Shown here piece by piece: positions 1-10,384 of a stretch of DNA of 64,000 nt (position 1 is the first letter of the stretch; every line of letters begins with the position of its first letter). Source of the DNA: Galerina marginata (lineage: Eukaryota; Basidiomycota; Agaricomycetes; Agaricales; Galerinaceae); the NCBI GenBank assembly GCA_023014335.1, contig JAECYW010000005.1:2232001-2296000 (forward strand). The letters run 5' to 3'. A program made the position numbers and the translations under genes. The notes under the pieces are model-generated. The model did not search any database and had not been told where the DNA came from. It saw nothing but the letters and a program-made list of their open reading frames with translations.

Positions 1-1270
1 TTTTTCGTATGAAAGTGCAACGAATACGAACCCCTTGCCGTAATAAGGATCCTTCTCAACGGACGTTTTGGCATCCTCGAGCGCTTTGTCTGGGTTCCTT
101 TTATTCCCGTCTAGCAACCTCGCAGCAGAACAATTTGCATAGCATACTGCCAGCAAGGTCTCGGCCTCTCTTTCTCTGGCGTCATCCCCTTTGTCCATCT
201 TGTTTACCGCCTGTTGCACATACTCGATTGCCCCCTCATATGCGTTCAACGCTCGCGCCTGGTTGTTTAACACAAAGGCCTTATTTCCCGCATTTTTCTT
301 CTCCACAGCAAGATCGAGGTATTGCCGGAATCTCTTCAAAGAGGTGAAGTATTTATCTTCGACACCAGCTTCTTCGACTGAAGGGGACATCATGTGCCAT
401 TCGAATGGCTCCGGAATCGAGTCTAAAAATGGTCGCAGAGCTCGTTCGTGTTGTTTAAGCTTGGCCGAGATAAGCAGCAAATTTGGAATGTATGGCTCCA
501 ACGGGGGGAAGGGTAAAGCTAAGCCACAGCGGATGAACCTAGGATTACGGCCGTTACTTTTAGAAAAATGAAACAGTCAGTGAAAACAACTCGCTTTTCC
601 ACTGTCTTTGAATCAGGTTGTCCTACTTGTTCCTCCAGCATCCTTAAGTCATTGCTGTCCATTCGATTGCCTGGTCCGATTCTGACCCTGCAGGTCAGGT
701 TGAAAGTCTTGCGTATACCTCCCTTTCTTGAGGTTCCCGCCTCCATGGCAGGAACTAACATACCTGGCTCCGTCGTGAACCCGCTAGACTCCAGGTCTAC
801 AACCCACACAGTAGATTTATGAAGAGGAAGCTTGGAAAAGTCGAAACTAAAGAGGGTGCTTTTCTCCTGTTGGTGCTTTTCATCTGCCTGAGTCATAAAG
901 TGCATCATGCGTTGAATGTCGGGATCATTTCGGTTTGCATTGAGGTACCTGTGTACAGAGAAATCAAGCAGAGTTTAGTCCTCAAAGCGAGCTGAGAATA
1001 TAAAGAGAAAAAACCAAACATACTGTGCAAAGTCGGGCAGCTCCAGCACCCCAGTGACGGCATCGGGGCGCATCTTTAATCCAATGTTCTAATTGAATTG
1101 GAAACGACAGGATCAAAGCTCTGTCAGTAAGATATTCGTTTCTTTTTGACGCCCAGATGTTATTCACGTACGATGAATGTATCCGAGTCCATGCCAATGG
1201 ATGCGAATTCCTCGCGTAACTTCCTTTGCCCTTCTGTCTCTCCGCTCCGCGTCTCTCTGCTTCGCGGCAT
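1..1270 (-). CDS. TPR-repeat protein, family A copy 1 (3' end cut by window)
   Basis: First of three type-A TPR proteins. The ATG is at 1268-1270 (MPRSRETRSGE...); exon 2 carries a GLKMRPDAVTG block, exon 3 the shared region STVWVVDLESSGF and exon 4 the TPR part (EKKNAGNKAF, YANCSAARLLDG). The last exon (YMRLSRAYE in the sister genes) lies outside the window, and 1 to about 33 is intron. The TPR helices keep the Lys/Asn, Asn and probably Lys residues of a two-carboxylate clamp that in Hop/Sti1 and CHIP binds the EEVD tail of Hsp70/Hsp90; a co-chaperone-like adaptor role is an inference. One oddity: the donor of intron 3 reads GCGAGT rather than the GTCAAT/GTGAAT of A2/A3, so it would be a GC-AG intron. 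The N-terminal half is not recognised. Confidence 0.75.
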
Positions 1271-1665
1271 CTTAAATTCAACTCAAGCGTTGATAAAGGC
1301 TAAGGCGATAAGTTAGATGAGGGGAGATAGCAAGGATGTACTAGTAGATCCCACACCAAGTGACCCTTTCAATATTCGTCTCCCACAATCGATACGGCCA
1401 TGGCTAATCAATTATCAAACGATCCAGACCAGATCTGCAGGTGTTCGTAGCGGACTTCGGGAATGAAATGACAGGAAGAGGTTGAATAGTCATCTGACTG
1501 GACGACTCGACGCGACAAGCCAAACATAGAAATGTTACCCGTTTTGGTCATAAACCTCAATTGAAAAGGTGGAATACGAGCACAACAAAACACAGGAAAA
1601 GGTTCGTAGTACATTTTCCAGTTATGCACGAAATTTCAATGCTACAAAGTGTGATCATCTCCGAG

Positions 1666-3228
1666 TCAATCCAAATTCAATTGTGAAGCAAAGACACGTC
1701 TGTGCTCCTCGCATCGCTTGCGCCACAAGCCGCGCACAGTTTTCATCCGCCTACCGCTGTCAGTATTACCGAATAGCCACTTTGACCAGTCCTCAAATGC
1801 CTCCTTGTCTGTGGGCAAACCATTGCGATCTGTTTGCAGAGCAATCATGCAGTCGACGAGATTAGCGTCATTCTCCAGCTCCGGGCGGCGCAACGCTCTA
1901 GCTAGAGACTCTTCAGCTTGAGAATAAATCCCGAGGGCTTCGTATGCTTTGGAGAGACGAACATATCTGCAACAAAACGGCTTGTGAGCGTTAACCTGTT
2001 TACACTGTCGTATGGAAAGCTACAGACCCTTTGACGTAATTTTTGTCCATCTTGAGAGCCATTGTTGCGTCATCGAGCGCCTTTTTCGCATCTCGTCTCT
2101 CCCCGTCCAGCAATCTCGCCGCAGAACAATTCCCGAGGCATATTGCCAGTGCGTTCCTCGTACTGTCAAATTCGCCTAATAGGAATGATACCTTTTGCAG
2201 GCACGAAATGGCATCCATGAACGCGTCCACAGCACCAGCTTGATCTTTCATCGCATATGCCCTATTGCCCGCCTCTTTCTTTTCCTTTGCAAGAGCTTTG
2301 TAGCGATCGTACTTTTGACCTGATTTGAGCTGTCTTTCTTCATATATAGATTGCTCCTTTGCAAGAGGACATACAGACCACTTGAATGGTTTCGGGAGTG
2401 AGTCCAAGAATGGCTTTAGCGCTGACTTGTATTCCCCGAGCTTGGATGAAAGGAACAGGTGGCTTGGAAGATACGGCTTGAACGGTGGTCGGGGCATGGC
2501 TATTGCCATGCGTATAAACCTATGTGCTATAGCTATGAGCTTAAAGTGCGCTTCAAGATTAACAGAAGCAACTCGCCTTTCCACGGCCTTCGAATCCGGT
2601 AAGGTAATGTACTCCTCCATCACCCTCTCCTCATCCACATCCCACCAAGGCGAGATGTGGACAAGGCAGGTCATGTGGAAATTATGCCGCGGGGCCTCCA
2701 CGCCCATTTTCTTTGCAATGTCATGTATCCCACCAGACTCATAAAGCTTGATAATCCACAGAGATCCAGGCACCACTTGGAACTTGGAGCAGTCGATGTC
2801 GCTAGGCATGGTAATTTTCTCCATTTCGTGTTTCCCGCGTGCCTCTGCAGAAAGTTGGGCAACGCGCTGAGCGTCAGGATCATGTGGGTTTGACTTGATA
2901 AACCTGAAGTTGCCAAAAGTCAGGGCACTGATAGGTTAGGAGCAGAGACACTGCGCACCGAAGAATATCCTCATCTTCGATGATTCCTGTTATTGGGTCA
3001 GGACGTACTTTAGACGTTATAGACTCAAAGGAGAAAGTTCTATTGTCAGCACAATATCCATGTTTTCTTGGGTCAATACTGAAGACAATACTGTATTACC
3101 TGTGTCAGGTCCGTGTCCCATCCTAGAGCTTCGCATTTCTTGTAAAATAGAGAACTCTTCACCATGAAATCCCGCGATGCAGCCGTTTCCCATGCAACTG
3201 AAGCGTTGAGAGAAGGAAGGGAAGACAT
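1666..3228 (-). CDS. TPR-repeat protein, family B copy 1
   Basis: Five-exon model from the ATG at 3226-3228 (MSSLPSLNAS) to a stop at 1666. Exon 2 has SKVRPDPITGIIEDEDI; exon 3 the family block SLWIIKLYESGG...LPDSKAVE; exon 4 the TPR helices (KEKKEAGNRAYAMKDQ, GNCSAARLLDGERRD, NYVKG); exon 5 ends ...RRVFASQLNLD. Clamp residues are all kept (K/N in KKEAGN, N in GNCSAAR, K and R in KGYVR), unlike B2 and B3. The N-terminus is more divergent than that of B2/B3, and the tail is four residues longer. Intron 3 is 57 nt, in frame and stop-free with a GC donor, so it may instead be coding. Likely a soluble adaptor protein; function unknown. Confidence 0.75.
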
Positions 3229-3658
3229 GATGGCGGAGGAGACTGAACCAGTGTGCGCTGTTATACTTATCTACAACTCGTGATTGGAACATTTCCCACT
3301 ACCCCTAATCAGGAAAAAAAGCAGGTAGCTGCGATGCCTAAATTCGGTCAGAATATGACAGAACGTCAAAGCATTGCCAGAGCTTGCTGATTCTCACTGA
3401 CAGCGTGTTAAAGTTGAAGGTCAGCGACTATCTGATCGAAAGTGACTGAACTTAGCGGCTCGTTGGTTCAACTTTCTGTGATACGGGCGAGAGTTTGCCG
3501 TGTCACACTGCATAACATAAATTCTGGGTGCAGATTTTTGATTCTTCCATGTTTGTACGACGTCCACGTCAAGGCAACCCAAGAGAGATGGAATACATAT
3601 ACTCTGAACATGTGTTCCGAGGTTCCGCATATTCCTTGACCCCAGCGTTGGTACAGAA

Positions 3659-4005
3659 TTACTCGCAATCAGGGAAGCCAATCGATCCCCATCCCGTCCA
3701 GTTGGGATGACAAACGCGGAAATGCTCCGTCTTATCGATGTCTTGAAGTTCCCTGATCTGTTACGATATCAGTACCCGTGGAATGAGGAACAGGTGAACA
3801 AGGTAAGACGATACTAACCGAGAATACGGTGTTCGTGTCGGACTTCGAGCGAACTCCAAGCCATTACAAAGGTCATAAGTAAGTATGGGATTTCAAGGAA
3901 GTCGACCAGAGTCCCCATACCACTGACACGGGCTTGTTAGCATAAAGTGAGATTGAACATTATGCAGGGGACACTCTATGTGCATCTGCGGTCTTTGTTC
4001 ACGAT
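3659..4005 (-). pseudogene. Truncated aldo-keto reductase remnant 1
   Basis: Matches the 3' part of the intact AKR at 20375-21694: exon 8 (with TAA stop at 3659-3661), exon 7 and part of exon 6. Exon 8 has an internal deletion of about 40 nt, which removes most of the conserved 'VIDLAPAEIKEL' segment. The match stops in exon 6 at about 4005, so the NADPH-binding and catalytic N-terminal half (Asp, Tyr, Lys, His) is absent. Clearly non-functional as an AKR. Confidence 0.85.
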
Positions 4006-4390
4006 TGACCATACGTCGAATGCGAGTGTGAAGAGGGGATGGCTGGGTTGTGGAATTTTCGCCATTGTTGTCTGATTCCAAGATGGCCAGGCTTTTCTGG
4101 CATATTATCACCAGTTCACACTCTGTAGGCCTCCGAACACGCTTGGTTGGCAGAGGGGCGATGACCAGTATTTCTTCGGGGCCTAGGTAATTGTAGAAGG
4201 GAAGGGCGAGGTTGACATTGGGGTCCATAACCACCGGATCGTCATCGGGCTGTGGATCTGGAACCTGGAGGTTCTGCCTGTAATGCCAGAAACATGATAT
4301 GAGCCTCAAAAAAATAACTTGAAAGCTGTGACGTACCTCAGACACTGGCTCTTCAAGTGACATCGCATTTCCGTGAAGATAATGTCCCAT
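3893..4390 (-). CDS. Possible two-exon ORF fused onto the AKR breakpoint
   Basis: An open frame from ATG 4388-4390 (MGHYLHGNAMSLEEP) can be spliced at a gtacgt...caggcag intron near 4275-4335, joining VSE to NLQVPDPQPDDD in frame. The last 37 or so residues (after RIRRMVN) are encoded by DNA that was AKR exon 6, read in a different frame from the reductase. It may be a chance ORF across the duplication breakpoint, or a chimeric gene. No family recognised. Confidence 0.25.
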   Translation of the reverse strand: MGHYLHGNAMSLEEPVSEVRHSFQVIFLRLISCFWHYRQNLQVPDPQPDDDPVVMDPNVNLALPFYNYLGPEEILVIAPLPTKRVRRPTECELVIICQKSLAILESDNNGENSTTQPSPLHTRIRRMVNREQRPQMHIECPLHNVQSHFMLTSPCQWYGDSGRLP

Positions 4391-5938
4391 AACTGTCTCT
4401 TGTGCCTTTGCTTGGCCAATCTTCCTCCGTTTACTTGACCCATGAAACGACTTGAGGTTGTTTCCGCAGATCGGTTCGTCGCGTTAGTTGACGTTGGGAC
4501 ATTTTCTTTGCCTCAGACAACCCCCGCCCGAACTTGGAGTCATGGGCTCCGGCATGTAATTTAAAATCCAAAACAAGGGTTACAATTTTATTAGTAAAAA
4601 GACAGCCTTAAAGGTCGCCTTAAGTCAGTTCAGGACATTGGATGAACGAGGCAGATGAGAACTCACATTTAAAAGGATTGAGGTTGTCATAGTCGACGCA
4701 AATGAGGACCCCTTCTGCCCATCCTCGGAGTCACAATAACAATCTTGTCTCATTGCACGATTGTTAAATAATTTGAATATCAAAATAACAGATTGCCAAT
4801 AGAGACGGAAGGAAAGGGAGGTTGTAATCGGAAGAGAAACATCGAAGTTCGAACGAAACCTACGAAACAGAACTAATAATCCAGGTCAGGTGACAGCGCC
4901 AACTGTCCTAATAGTAGTAACAGGTCCCAACTTCGACTCAACCTCGATGCATCTCTATCCGTCAAAGCTTGGGACGGACATTGACGGCAGTCAATCTCTG
5001 GCTCCTTCTCACCTCGCCTCACATCTGAATCGTTTTGTACCGCGTCCGCAAGCATCTAAGCGCAGCCTTGCCTGAAAATTTCAACCTAAACGACAGCATT
5101 TGATCGACATATCCCTGCGGCACCCAGGAACTCCTGGAGGTAGCAGGGGAGGGATGGGGTCGATCAAGGTGAGTAAGACCTTCGCATATTTGTCACGCAT
5201 AGCAAGTTGACCAAATTATATGTTTTCAGCAGCTCGAATCGCCACCTGGCACGTTTGTGACTGCTATTAACCCTGGCTTCGGGCACTTAAAGCCTGCTAC
5301 AGCTCTGCATCATGTTTGGTATTCCCGACAGCGTCGTCGTCTGTTCCGAGGTAACCTCTTCCAGGTCCGTTAAGCTTCTCCGTCCCGTTGGCTCCAAAGC
5401 CAGCTATTTCAATGATAGTTTCTCGGTCACGAACTCGAGCCAAGCCCAACACGGTGCATAGACGTGACCCAGTGCTGCAACTACGGAGCACCCATCGCAA
5501 AATCGGTGTATGGCGGTCCGAGGCTTCATTTCGTACTTTCCAGCTGCCTGAGCACCGTTGTCAACATGATCCGCCACAATTGCACAGTCCACAGCTGTAT
5601 TTCCTACAAGAATTGCCCTCTCTGCATTGTGAGCACGCACTGCATCTGGGGCATTGTATGTTGCCAATTAGACGTCTTGTGAAACACTTGGCCACTTCAT
5701 CGATTTTTTGAGCTCGAATACGGTACTCTTTGATCCGACCAAGGAAGATAGTCCTACATTCTCTCGATCTCGCGTCGTCTGGCAACTGCTAGGCGCCCTC
5801 TGTCGACATATATTAGAAGCGTATGCTAACGTCAACCTTTCCTTATCAACACAATTGGGACATCTCAGCGCCGCAGTGCTTTCGGCTTGTTGTGTTCGAT
5901 TCGGCCTGTCATTCATCTCGGATGCCTTGTTCAATGTA
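4391..5938. other. No convincing gene
   Basis: Several short overlapping frames occur around 5290-5690 on both strands, but none reads as a known family or gives a consistent splice model. The last 70 bases before the transposon (about 5880-5938) match the start of the decayed block near 14640-14710, so the right edge of this stretch belongs to the duplicated relic region. Confidence 0.5.
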
Positions 5939-5965
5939 CAGTGGCGTGCAAAAAGAATGAGTGTG
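5939..5965 (+). repeat. Left terminal inverted repeat of the Tc1 element
   Basis: These 27 bases pair with 7506-7532 in inverted orientation with one mismatch (A versus T at position 12). It begins with CAGT, a common Tc1/mariner terminus. Confidence 0.92.
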
Positions 5966-6200
5966 ACGTAAAATTTGATGTCCAACCACTTTACTCACTG
6001 AAACGGAGACGCGCGCTATGAATTCCTTTGCATCCATTTACTACTGACCAAGGTCTATGGCTCTCCCAAAATTGGGACAGATACAGTAAAATTTCGAAGA
6101 GCTCTGCTCATGAGAGTTGTGACCACTGATTCTCACAAACCTCCGATCATGGAAAAGTGAAGTTTTTGCGGCATTCCTTTATCAAATTGAACAATGTAAA

Positions 6201-7226
6201 TTAATATCTAGTATAGCGCCCTTTGGCCTTGTGCAATGCTAAAATACGGGACGGTATTGAGTTGTAAAGTTTACGTACATATGTGAGATCAAGCTTAGCC
6301 CATTCCTCCTGAAGTGCAACCCATAGCTCATCCAGATTACGAGGGAGAGGGTTGCGAGCACGTACACGACGATCCAGGACATCCCAACCATGCTCAAAGA
6401 TATTCTGATCTGGAGAAGAAGGCGCCCATGGCAATACACGGATGTGGTGATCTTGGAACCACTTCTTAGCCAGCTTGGATGTGTGCTTCGGGTCGTTATC
6501 CTGCTGGAAAATCACTTTCTTTGGGTCACAGTGCTGGTCCTCAAGCGAGCCAAGGAAGGATTGAGTAAGTACTTCACAGTATTGGGCTGCATCCATGTGG
6601 CCTCGTATACGATGAAGACGACCTGTCCCATTCCAGGAGAAGCACCCCCAGGCCATGAGACTGTCCCCACCATGCTTCATCGTCTTTATGACATTCCGAT
6701 CCAGAAATTCCTCCCCAACCCTCCTACGACAGTACTTTCTCCCGTCCGAACCAAATAAGTTGAACTTCTTCTCGTCCGAATACCATACCGTCTTCCAATA
6801 TCGCATTGTCCGCCGTAGGTGAGATAGAGCCCAAAGTTTTCGTCCTAAAATATGTCGTTTTGAGAGCCAGGGCTTCCGTCGGCGTACCCTTCCAAAGAGG
6901 CCCTTCCTAATGAACATACGACGAAGAGTGGTGGGGTGCAGTTGCGGGAAAAGGACGCGCTGCACGTCTGTAGCATCTCGGCACTCCCCACTGTAGATTA
7001 ACCGTGTCGCGCGACGCTCGGCATGTGGAGTAATGACCCTGGGTCGACCTGGGATCGGTTTACGAAGGTAGAAGCTTGGATTGTTGCCTTGTTTCTCAAG
7101 TTCGCGAAAGTTTCGAGAGACGGTTGGTTCCTTCATATTCAGGATGTGGCCAATGTCCGAGAATTTGAGTCCTGCCTTGCGCAGGATGTATATACGCGCT
7201 TTTTTGGTAGGAGTACATACCACCAT
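6201..7226 (-). CDS. Tc1-like DDE transposase
   Basis: A single open frame of 341 residues from the ATG at 7224-7226 (MVVCTPTKKARIY); the frame stays open upstream but without an ATG. The length is typical of Tc1 transposases. N-terminal helix-turn-helix DNA-binding region (about residues 10-70, 'LKFSDIGHILNMKEPTVSRN'), then a GRPR motif (about 60), then the DDE catalytic domain: first Asp in WYSDEKKFNLFG, second in FQQDNDPKHTS, and the final Glu in SPDQNIFEHGWDVL, with the spacing of the DD34E class. All three acidic residues are present and there is no internal stop, so it may be active. It should cut and paste the element at TA sites in the nucleus. Confidence 0.95.
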   Translation of the reverse strand: MVVCTPTKKARIYILRKAGLKFSDIGHILNMKEPTVSRNFRELEKQGNNPSFYLRKPIPGRPRVITPHAERRATRLIYSGECRDATDVQRVLFPQLHPTTLRRMFIRKGLFGRVRRRKPWLSKRHILGRKLWALSHLRRTMRYWKTVWYSDEKKFNLFGSDGRKYCRRRVGEEFLDRNVIKTMKHGGDSLMAWGCFSWNGTGRLHRIRGHMDAAQYCEVLTQSFLGSLEDQHCDPKKVIFQQDNDPKHTSKLAKKWFQDHHIRVLPWAPSSPDQNIFEHGWDVLDRRVRARNPLPRNLDELWVALQEEWAKLDLTYVRKLYNSIPSRILALHKAKGRYTRY

Positions 7227-7505
7227 GGAGAAGTGAGGTCCTGAGAAGGCGTTGGTAGTCGTGAAGTGAGTGCGCGTTGTCGTCGTCGTGAGCAACGCGT
7301 GTTGAGTTCAAGCCACGGTGTGACGACACGTTACAGAAATGTCCTAATTAGGAGTCACTGACACTTTTTTCACTTTTGACGGAGGATGGGTCCCCAAGTT
7401 TATTTCTACGTTGACCGCAAACATCTACGGCATAAGATAGGGCTAAAAAAAATTGAGCGCGTCCAGCAGTTCAGTCGAAGTTATCAAAACATCAGAATAT
7501 ATTCC

Positions 7506-7532
7506 CACACTCATTCTTTATGCACGCCACTG
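7506..7532 (-). repeat. Right terminal inverted repeat of the Tc1 element
   Basis: Inverted partner of 5939-5965, ending ...GCACGCCACTG and followed by the TA duplication. Confidence 0.92.
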
Positions 7533-8338
7533 TACGTCCCTCACTCTTTCTTTGTACCTTCCTGTCAACAACTCTGGCTATTTCGGTAGGTCCACTCTGG
7601 CACGATGTTCTCCTTCCCGCTGGGCAACAACGACGTCAAGGCCAGTCAGACGACAGCACGACGTGCCCGCCACCTCGAACGACATGACGCAGATGACCTA
7701 GCCCCATTACCGGAGCCTCCTCACTGCCATCACCATTGCTGCCTCCTTCACCCACGCAACGGGGCTAACGCAGCCCCGCGTCCGCTTCCTCGACCATCGC
7801 GGATATAGGTTGACGACACCGCCATACCGCCTCCACCTCTACCGCCGACGTGCACGGATGACGGTGCCGCCATAGTTCCTCTTAACTCCAACATCGACAA
7901 GGCCTCATCACTGCGGTTTCCTCCTTCACACATGTTAGTGGCTGATGTTGCCTCACGTCTTCACCCCCTCCAACGGTGCCTGTACTTACATGTTTGGCAT
8001 CGAAATACCAATGTATCCCAACACCTCATTTCTTCGTGTTCCGGTTTCTCGCTTTTCTCCCTGGGTTGTTTGAGATTTCAACTCGTAGACATTTACGCTG
8101 CCCCCATTGTTATAGATCTGTCACCTCTGTTGCCAAGAATGAACAAGATGAGTGGCACAGGCGGAATAAGAGAGTTTTATTTTATTTTTACTCCTCGACT
8201 TCAGTGACATACATAGACGCGATAGTCAAAAAAAATCAAAAGTATAGGTAACGATCAAGAGATTGGAAAGGCAAAGCAAAAAAATACACGGAAACGACTA
8301 GTGAAAGCCAAAGGCCGACTGTTGTCCTAAAAGTCACC
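7533..8338 (+). pseudogene. Decayed Thr/Ala/Ser-rich repeat relic, copy 1
   Basis: Matches 14700-15960 in several blocks, e.g. an ATG-starting stretch reading FPLGNNDVKAS (7605) versus FSLPQGNDDVKAS (14807). Translated in shifting frames it gives repeated motifs such as TIAASFTHATGANAA and TAVSSFTHVSG, broken by stops and frame changes. It is probably the remains of a gene for a low-complexity repeat protein; the original function is not recognisable. No intact gene is seen here. Confidence 0.5.
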
Positions 8339-9945
8339 TTAGGCCAACTTCAACTGACCGTACTGGCGCTTGTGTTCGTCGTAGCGCTTACGCCATAGAC
8401 CACCCACATCGCGCATTCGCATAGCACTCTCAGAACCTGCGGTATCATCCACTACCTTATTAGACCACTCCTTGAATGCTTTAAAGTCTTTAGGGAAGCC
8501 CCTGCCGGCCGTTTGCAGCTCGATTAAAGAGTCGACCACTTCAATGTTGTCCTCAAGTTGTGGGATACGTAGAGCTTTGGCAAGCGACTCTTCAGCCTGC
8601 CCGTAGTCCCCGAGGACTTCGTATGCTCGCGAGAGCCGCATGTACCTATGAGGAAACAAAATGTGAAAATTTCTCGTATGAAAGTGCGATGGCTACGAAC
8701 GCCTTGCCGTAATAAGGATCCTTCTCGATGGACGTTTTGGCATCCTCAAGCGCTTTATCTGGGTTCCTTTTCTTCCCGTCTAGCAACCTCGCGGCAGAAC
8801 AATTGGCATAGCATACTGCCAGCAAAGTCTCGGCCTCCCTTTCTCTGGCGTCATCTGCTTTGTCCGTCTTGTTTACCGCCTGTTGCACAAACTCGATTGC
8901 CTCTTCATATGCCTTCAATGCTCGCGCTTGGTTGTCCATCACAAAAGCCTTATTCCCCACGTTTTTCTTCTCTATAGCTAGATCGAGGTATTTCCGGAAC
9001 TTCTTCAAAGAGCCAAAGTATTTATCTTCATCACCGGCTTCTTCGACTGTAGAGGACATGATGTGCCATTCAAACGGCTCCGAGATGGAGTCCAAGAAGG
9101 GTCGCAGAGCTCGTTCGTGTTGTTTGAGCTTTGTCGAAATAAGCAGGAGATTTGGAATGTATGGTTCCAATGGAGGGAAGGGTTTGGCTAACCCACAGCG
9201 GATAAACCTGGGTTTACGGCCATTATTTTCGAAAAATCAAACAGTTATTGGAAATAATTGACCTTTCCACTGTCTTTGAATCAGGTAATCCTTCTTGTTC
9301 CTCTAACATCCTTAAGTCGTTTCCATCCATCTTATTCCCGGGTCCGACTCTGACCCTGCAGGTCAGGTTGAATGTCTTGCGTATACCTCCCTTTCTCGAG
9401 GTTCCTGCCTCCATGGCAGGAACTAACATACCTGGCTCCGTCGTGAACCCGCTGGACTCCAGGTCTACAACCCACACAGTAGATTTATGAAGAGGAAGCT
9501 TGGAAAAGTCGAAACTAAAGAGGGTGCTTTTCTCCTGTTGGTGCTTTTCGCTGGCCTGAGTCATAGAGTGCATCATGCGTTGAACTTCGGGATCCCCTCG
9601 GTTTGCATTAAGGTACCTATGCACAGAGAAATAAAGCAGAGTTTTAGTCCTCAAGGCGAGCTGAGAAAATAAAGGACGAAAAAAACATACTGTGCAAAGT
9701 CGGCCAGCTCTATCTGCCCAGTGATAGGATCGGGGCGTAGCCTTAATCCAACGTTCTAATTGAAATTGGACGACGGTCAAAGCTCTGTCAGCAACTCCTT
9801 CATGTCTTTTTGACGCCCAGATTTTATCACATACGAGGATCGTATCCGCGTCTATACCCATGGATTCGAATTGTGCGCGTAACCGTTTTTGCCCCTCTGT
9901 CTCTGTGTCCCGGTTTCGTGAAATTTTGGATCCCTTTCGTGGCAT
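8339..9945 (-). CDS. TPR-repeat protein, family A copy 2
   Basis: Five exons give 447 residues: 9835-9945, 9691-9755, 9263-9616, 8701-9207 and 8339-8645. The start MPRKGSKISRNRDTE is shared with A3. Order: basic N-terminus, GLRLRPDPITGQIE block, a middle domain (STVWVVDLESSGFTTEP...LPDSKTVER), then TPR helices from about residue 230 (EKKNVGNKAFVMDNQ, YANCSAARLLDGKKR, GKAYMRLSRAYEVLGDYG) and a C-terminal LWRKRYDEH motif found in all family members. Carboxylate-clamp residues K, N, N, K and R are all present, so binding of an Hsp70/Hsp90 tail is plausible. Introns happen to be largely open, hence the long read-through frames. The middle domain is not recognised. Confidence 0.8.
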
Positions 9946-10384
9946 TTCGAATTCGACTCAAGCTTTGGAAAAGGCAAGGTGATAAGGTGATAAGGTGAGG
10001 GGAGACAGCAAGGGTGTAAATCCCACACCGAACGGATTGAATCCTTCATCTCCCACAATCGATACGGTCTGGGTGATCAATTATCCAAAGATCCAGTCTC
10101 CAGATCAGGTCTACATATATGTTCGTGATTTCGAGAATGAAATGACAGGAGTCAGTTGTGAATACACGGAGAGAGTGATCCCAGTCATCTGACGCAAAAT
10201 AGAAATGTTACCCTTTTTCGGTCGTAAACCCCGGCACTCGCTTAGCTCATTTGTGGCAAGTGTTCATCAAGACGCTGGAATACTCGCACAACAAAACGTC
10301 GGAAAAGATTCCGAGTACATTCTGATTTCCAGTTACGCACGAACTTTCAAAGCTGCAAAGTGTAATCACCGAGTCAATCCAAAT

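Larger units (their letters stand above)
1..4005. repeat. Tandem segmental duplication, unit 1 (A1-B1-AKR 3' fragment)
   Basis: Leftmost of three blocks with the same order and strand: type-A TPR gene, type-B TPR gene, then AKR sequence. The intergenic spacers are conserved as well; for example the stretch between the B start and the AKR stop (3229-3658) matches 11899-12329 and 19951-20374, including a 'gattctcactgacagcgtg' segment. Similarity to the intact AKR ends abruptly near 4005, inside AKR exon 6, which marks a duplication or deletion breakpoint. The left edge lies outside the window. Confidence 0.85.
5939..7532 (-). mobile_element. Tc1/mariner DNA transposon, apparently intact
   Basis: The 1594-bp element starts and ends with CAGTGGCGTGCA inverted repeats and is flanked on both sides by TA (5937-5938 and 7533-7534), the target duplication expected for Tc1/mariner. 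It contains one intronless transposase gene on the minus strand. The host sequence on its two sides (ending 'gttcaatg' and resuming 'cgtccctcac') is continuous in the paralogous unit near 14695-14725, which gives the empty site. Intact frame and near-identical ends suggest recent insertion. Confidence 0.93.

Noticed and set aside
5404..5667. 87-residue minus-strand ORF (DCAIVADHVDNGAQ)
   Set aside because: Overlaps other frames of similar length, has no ATG-splice logic and no recognised family.
7227..7295. Longer N-terminus of the Tc1 transposase
   Set aside because: The upstream in-frame codons begin with TTG and are Thr-rich; the ATG at 7224-7226 gives the usual length for the family.
9223..9945. 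A2 as a single long exon
   Set aside because: The frame is open through three introns by chance; the frame shared with C and B (GLRLRPDPITG) is only obtained after splicing.
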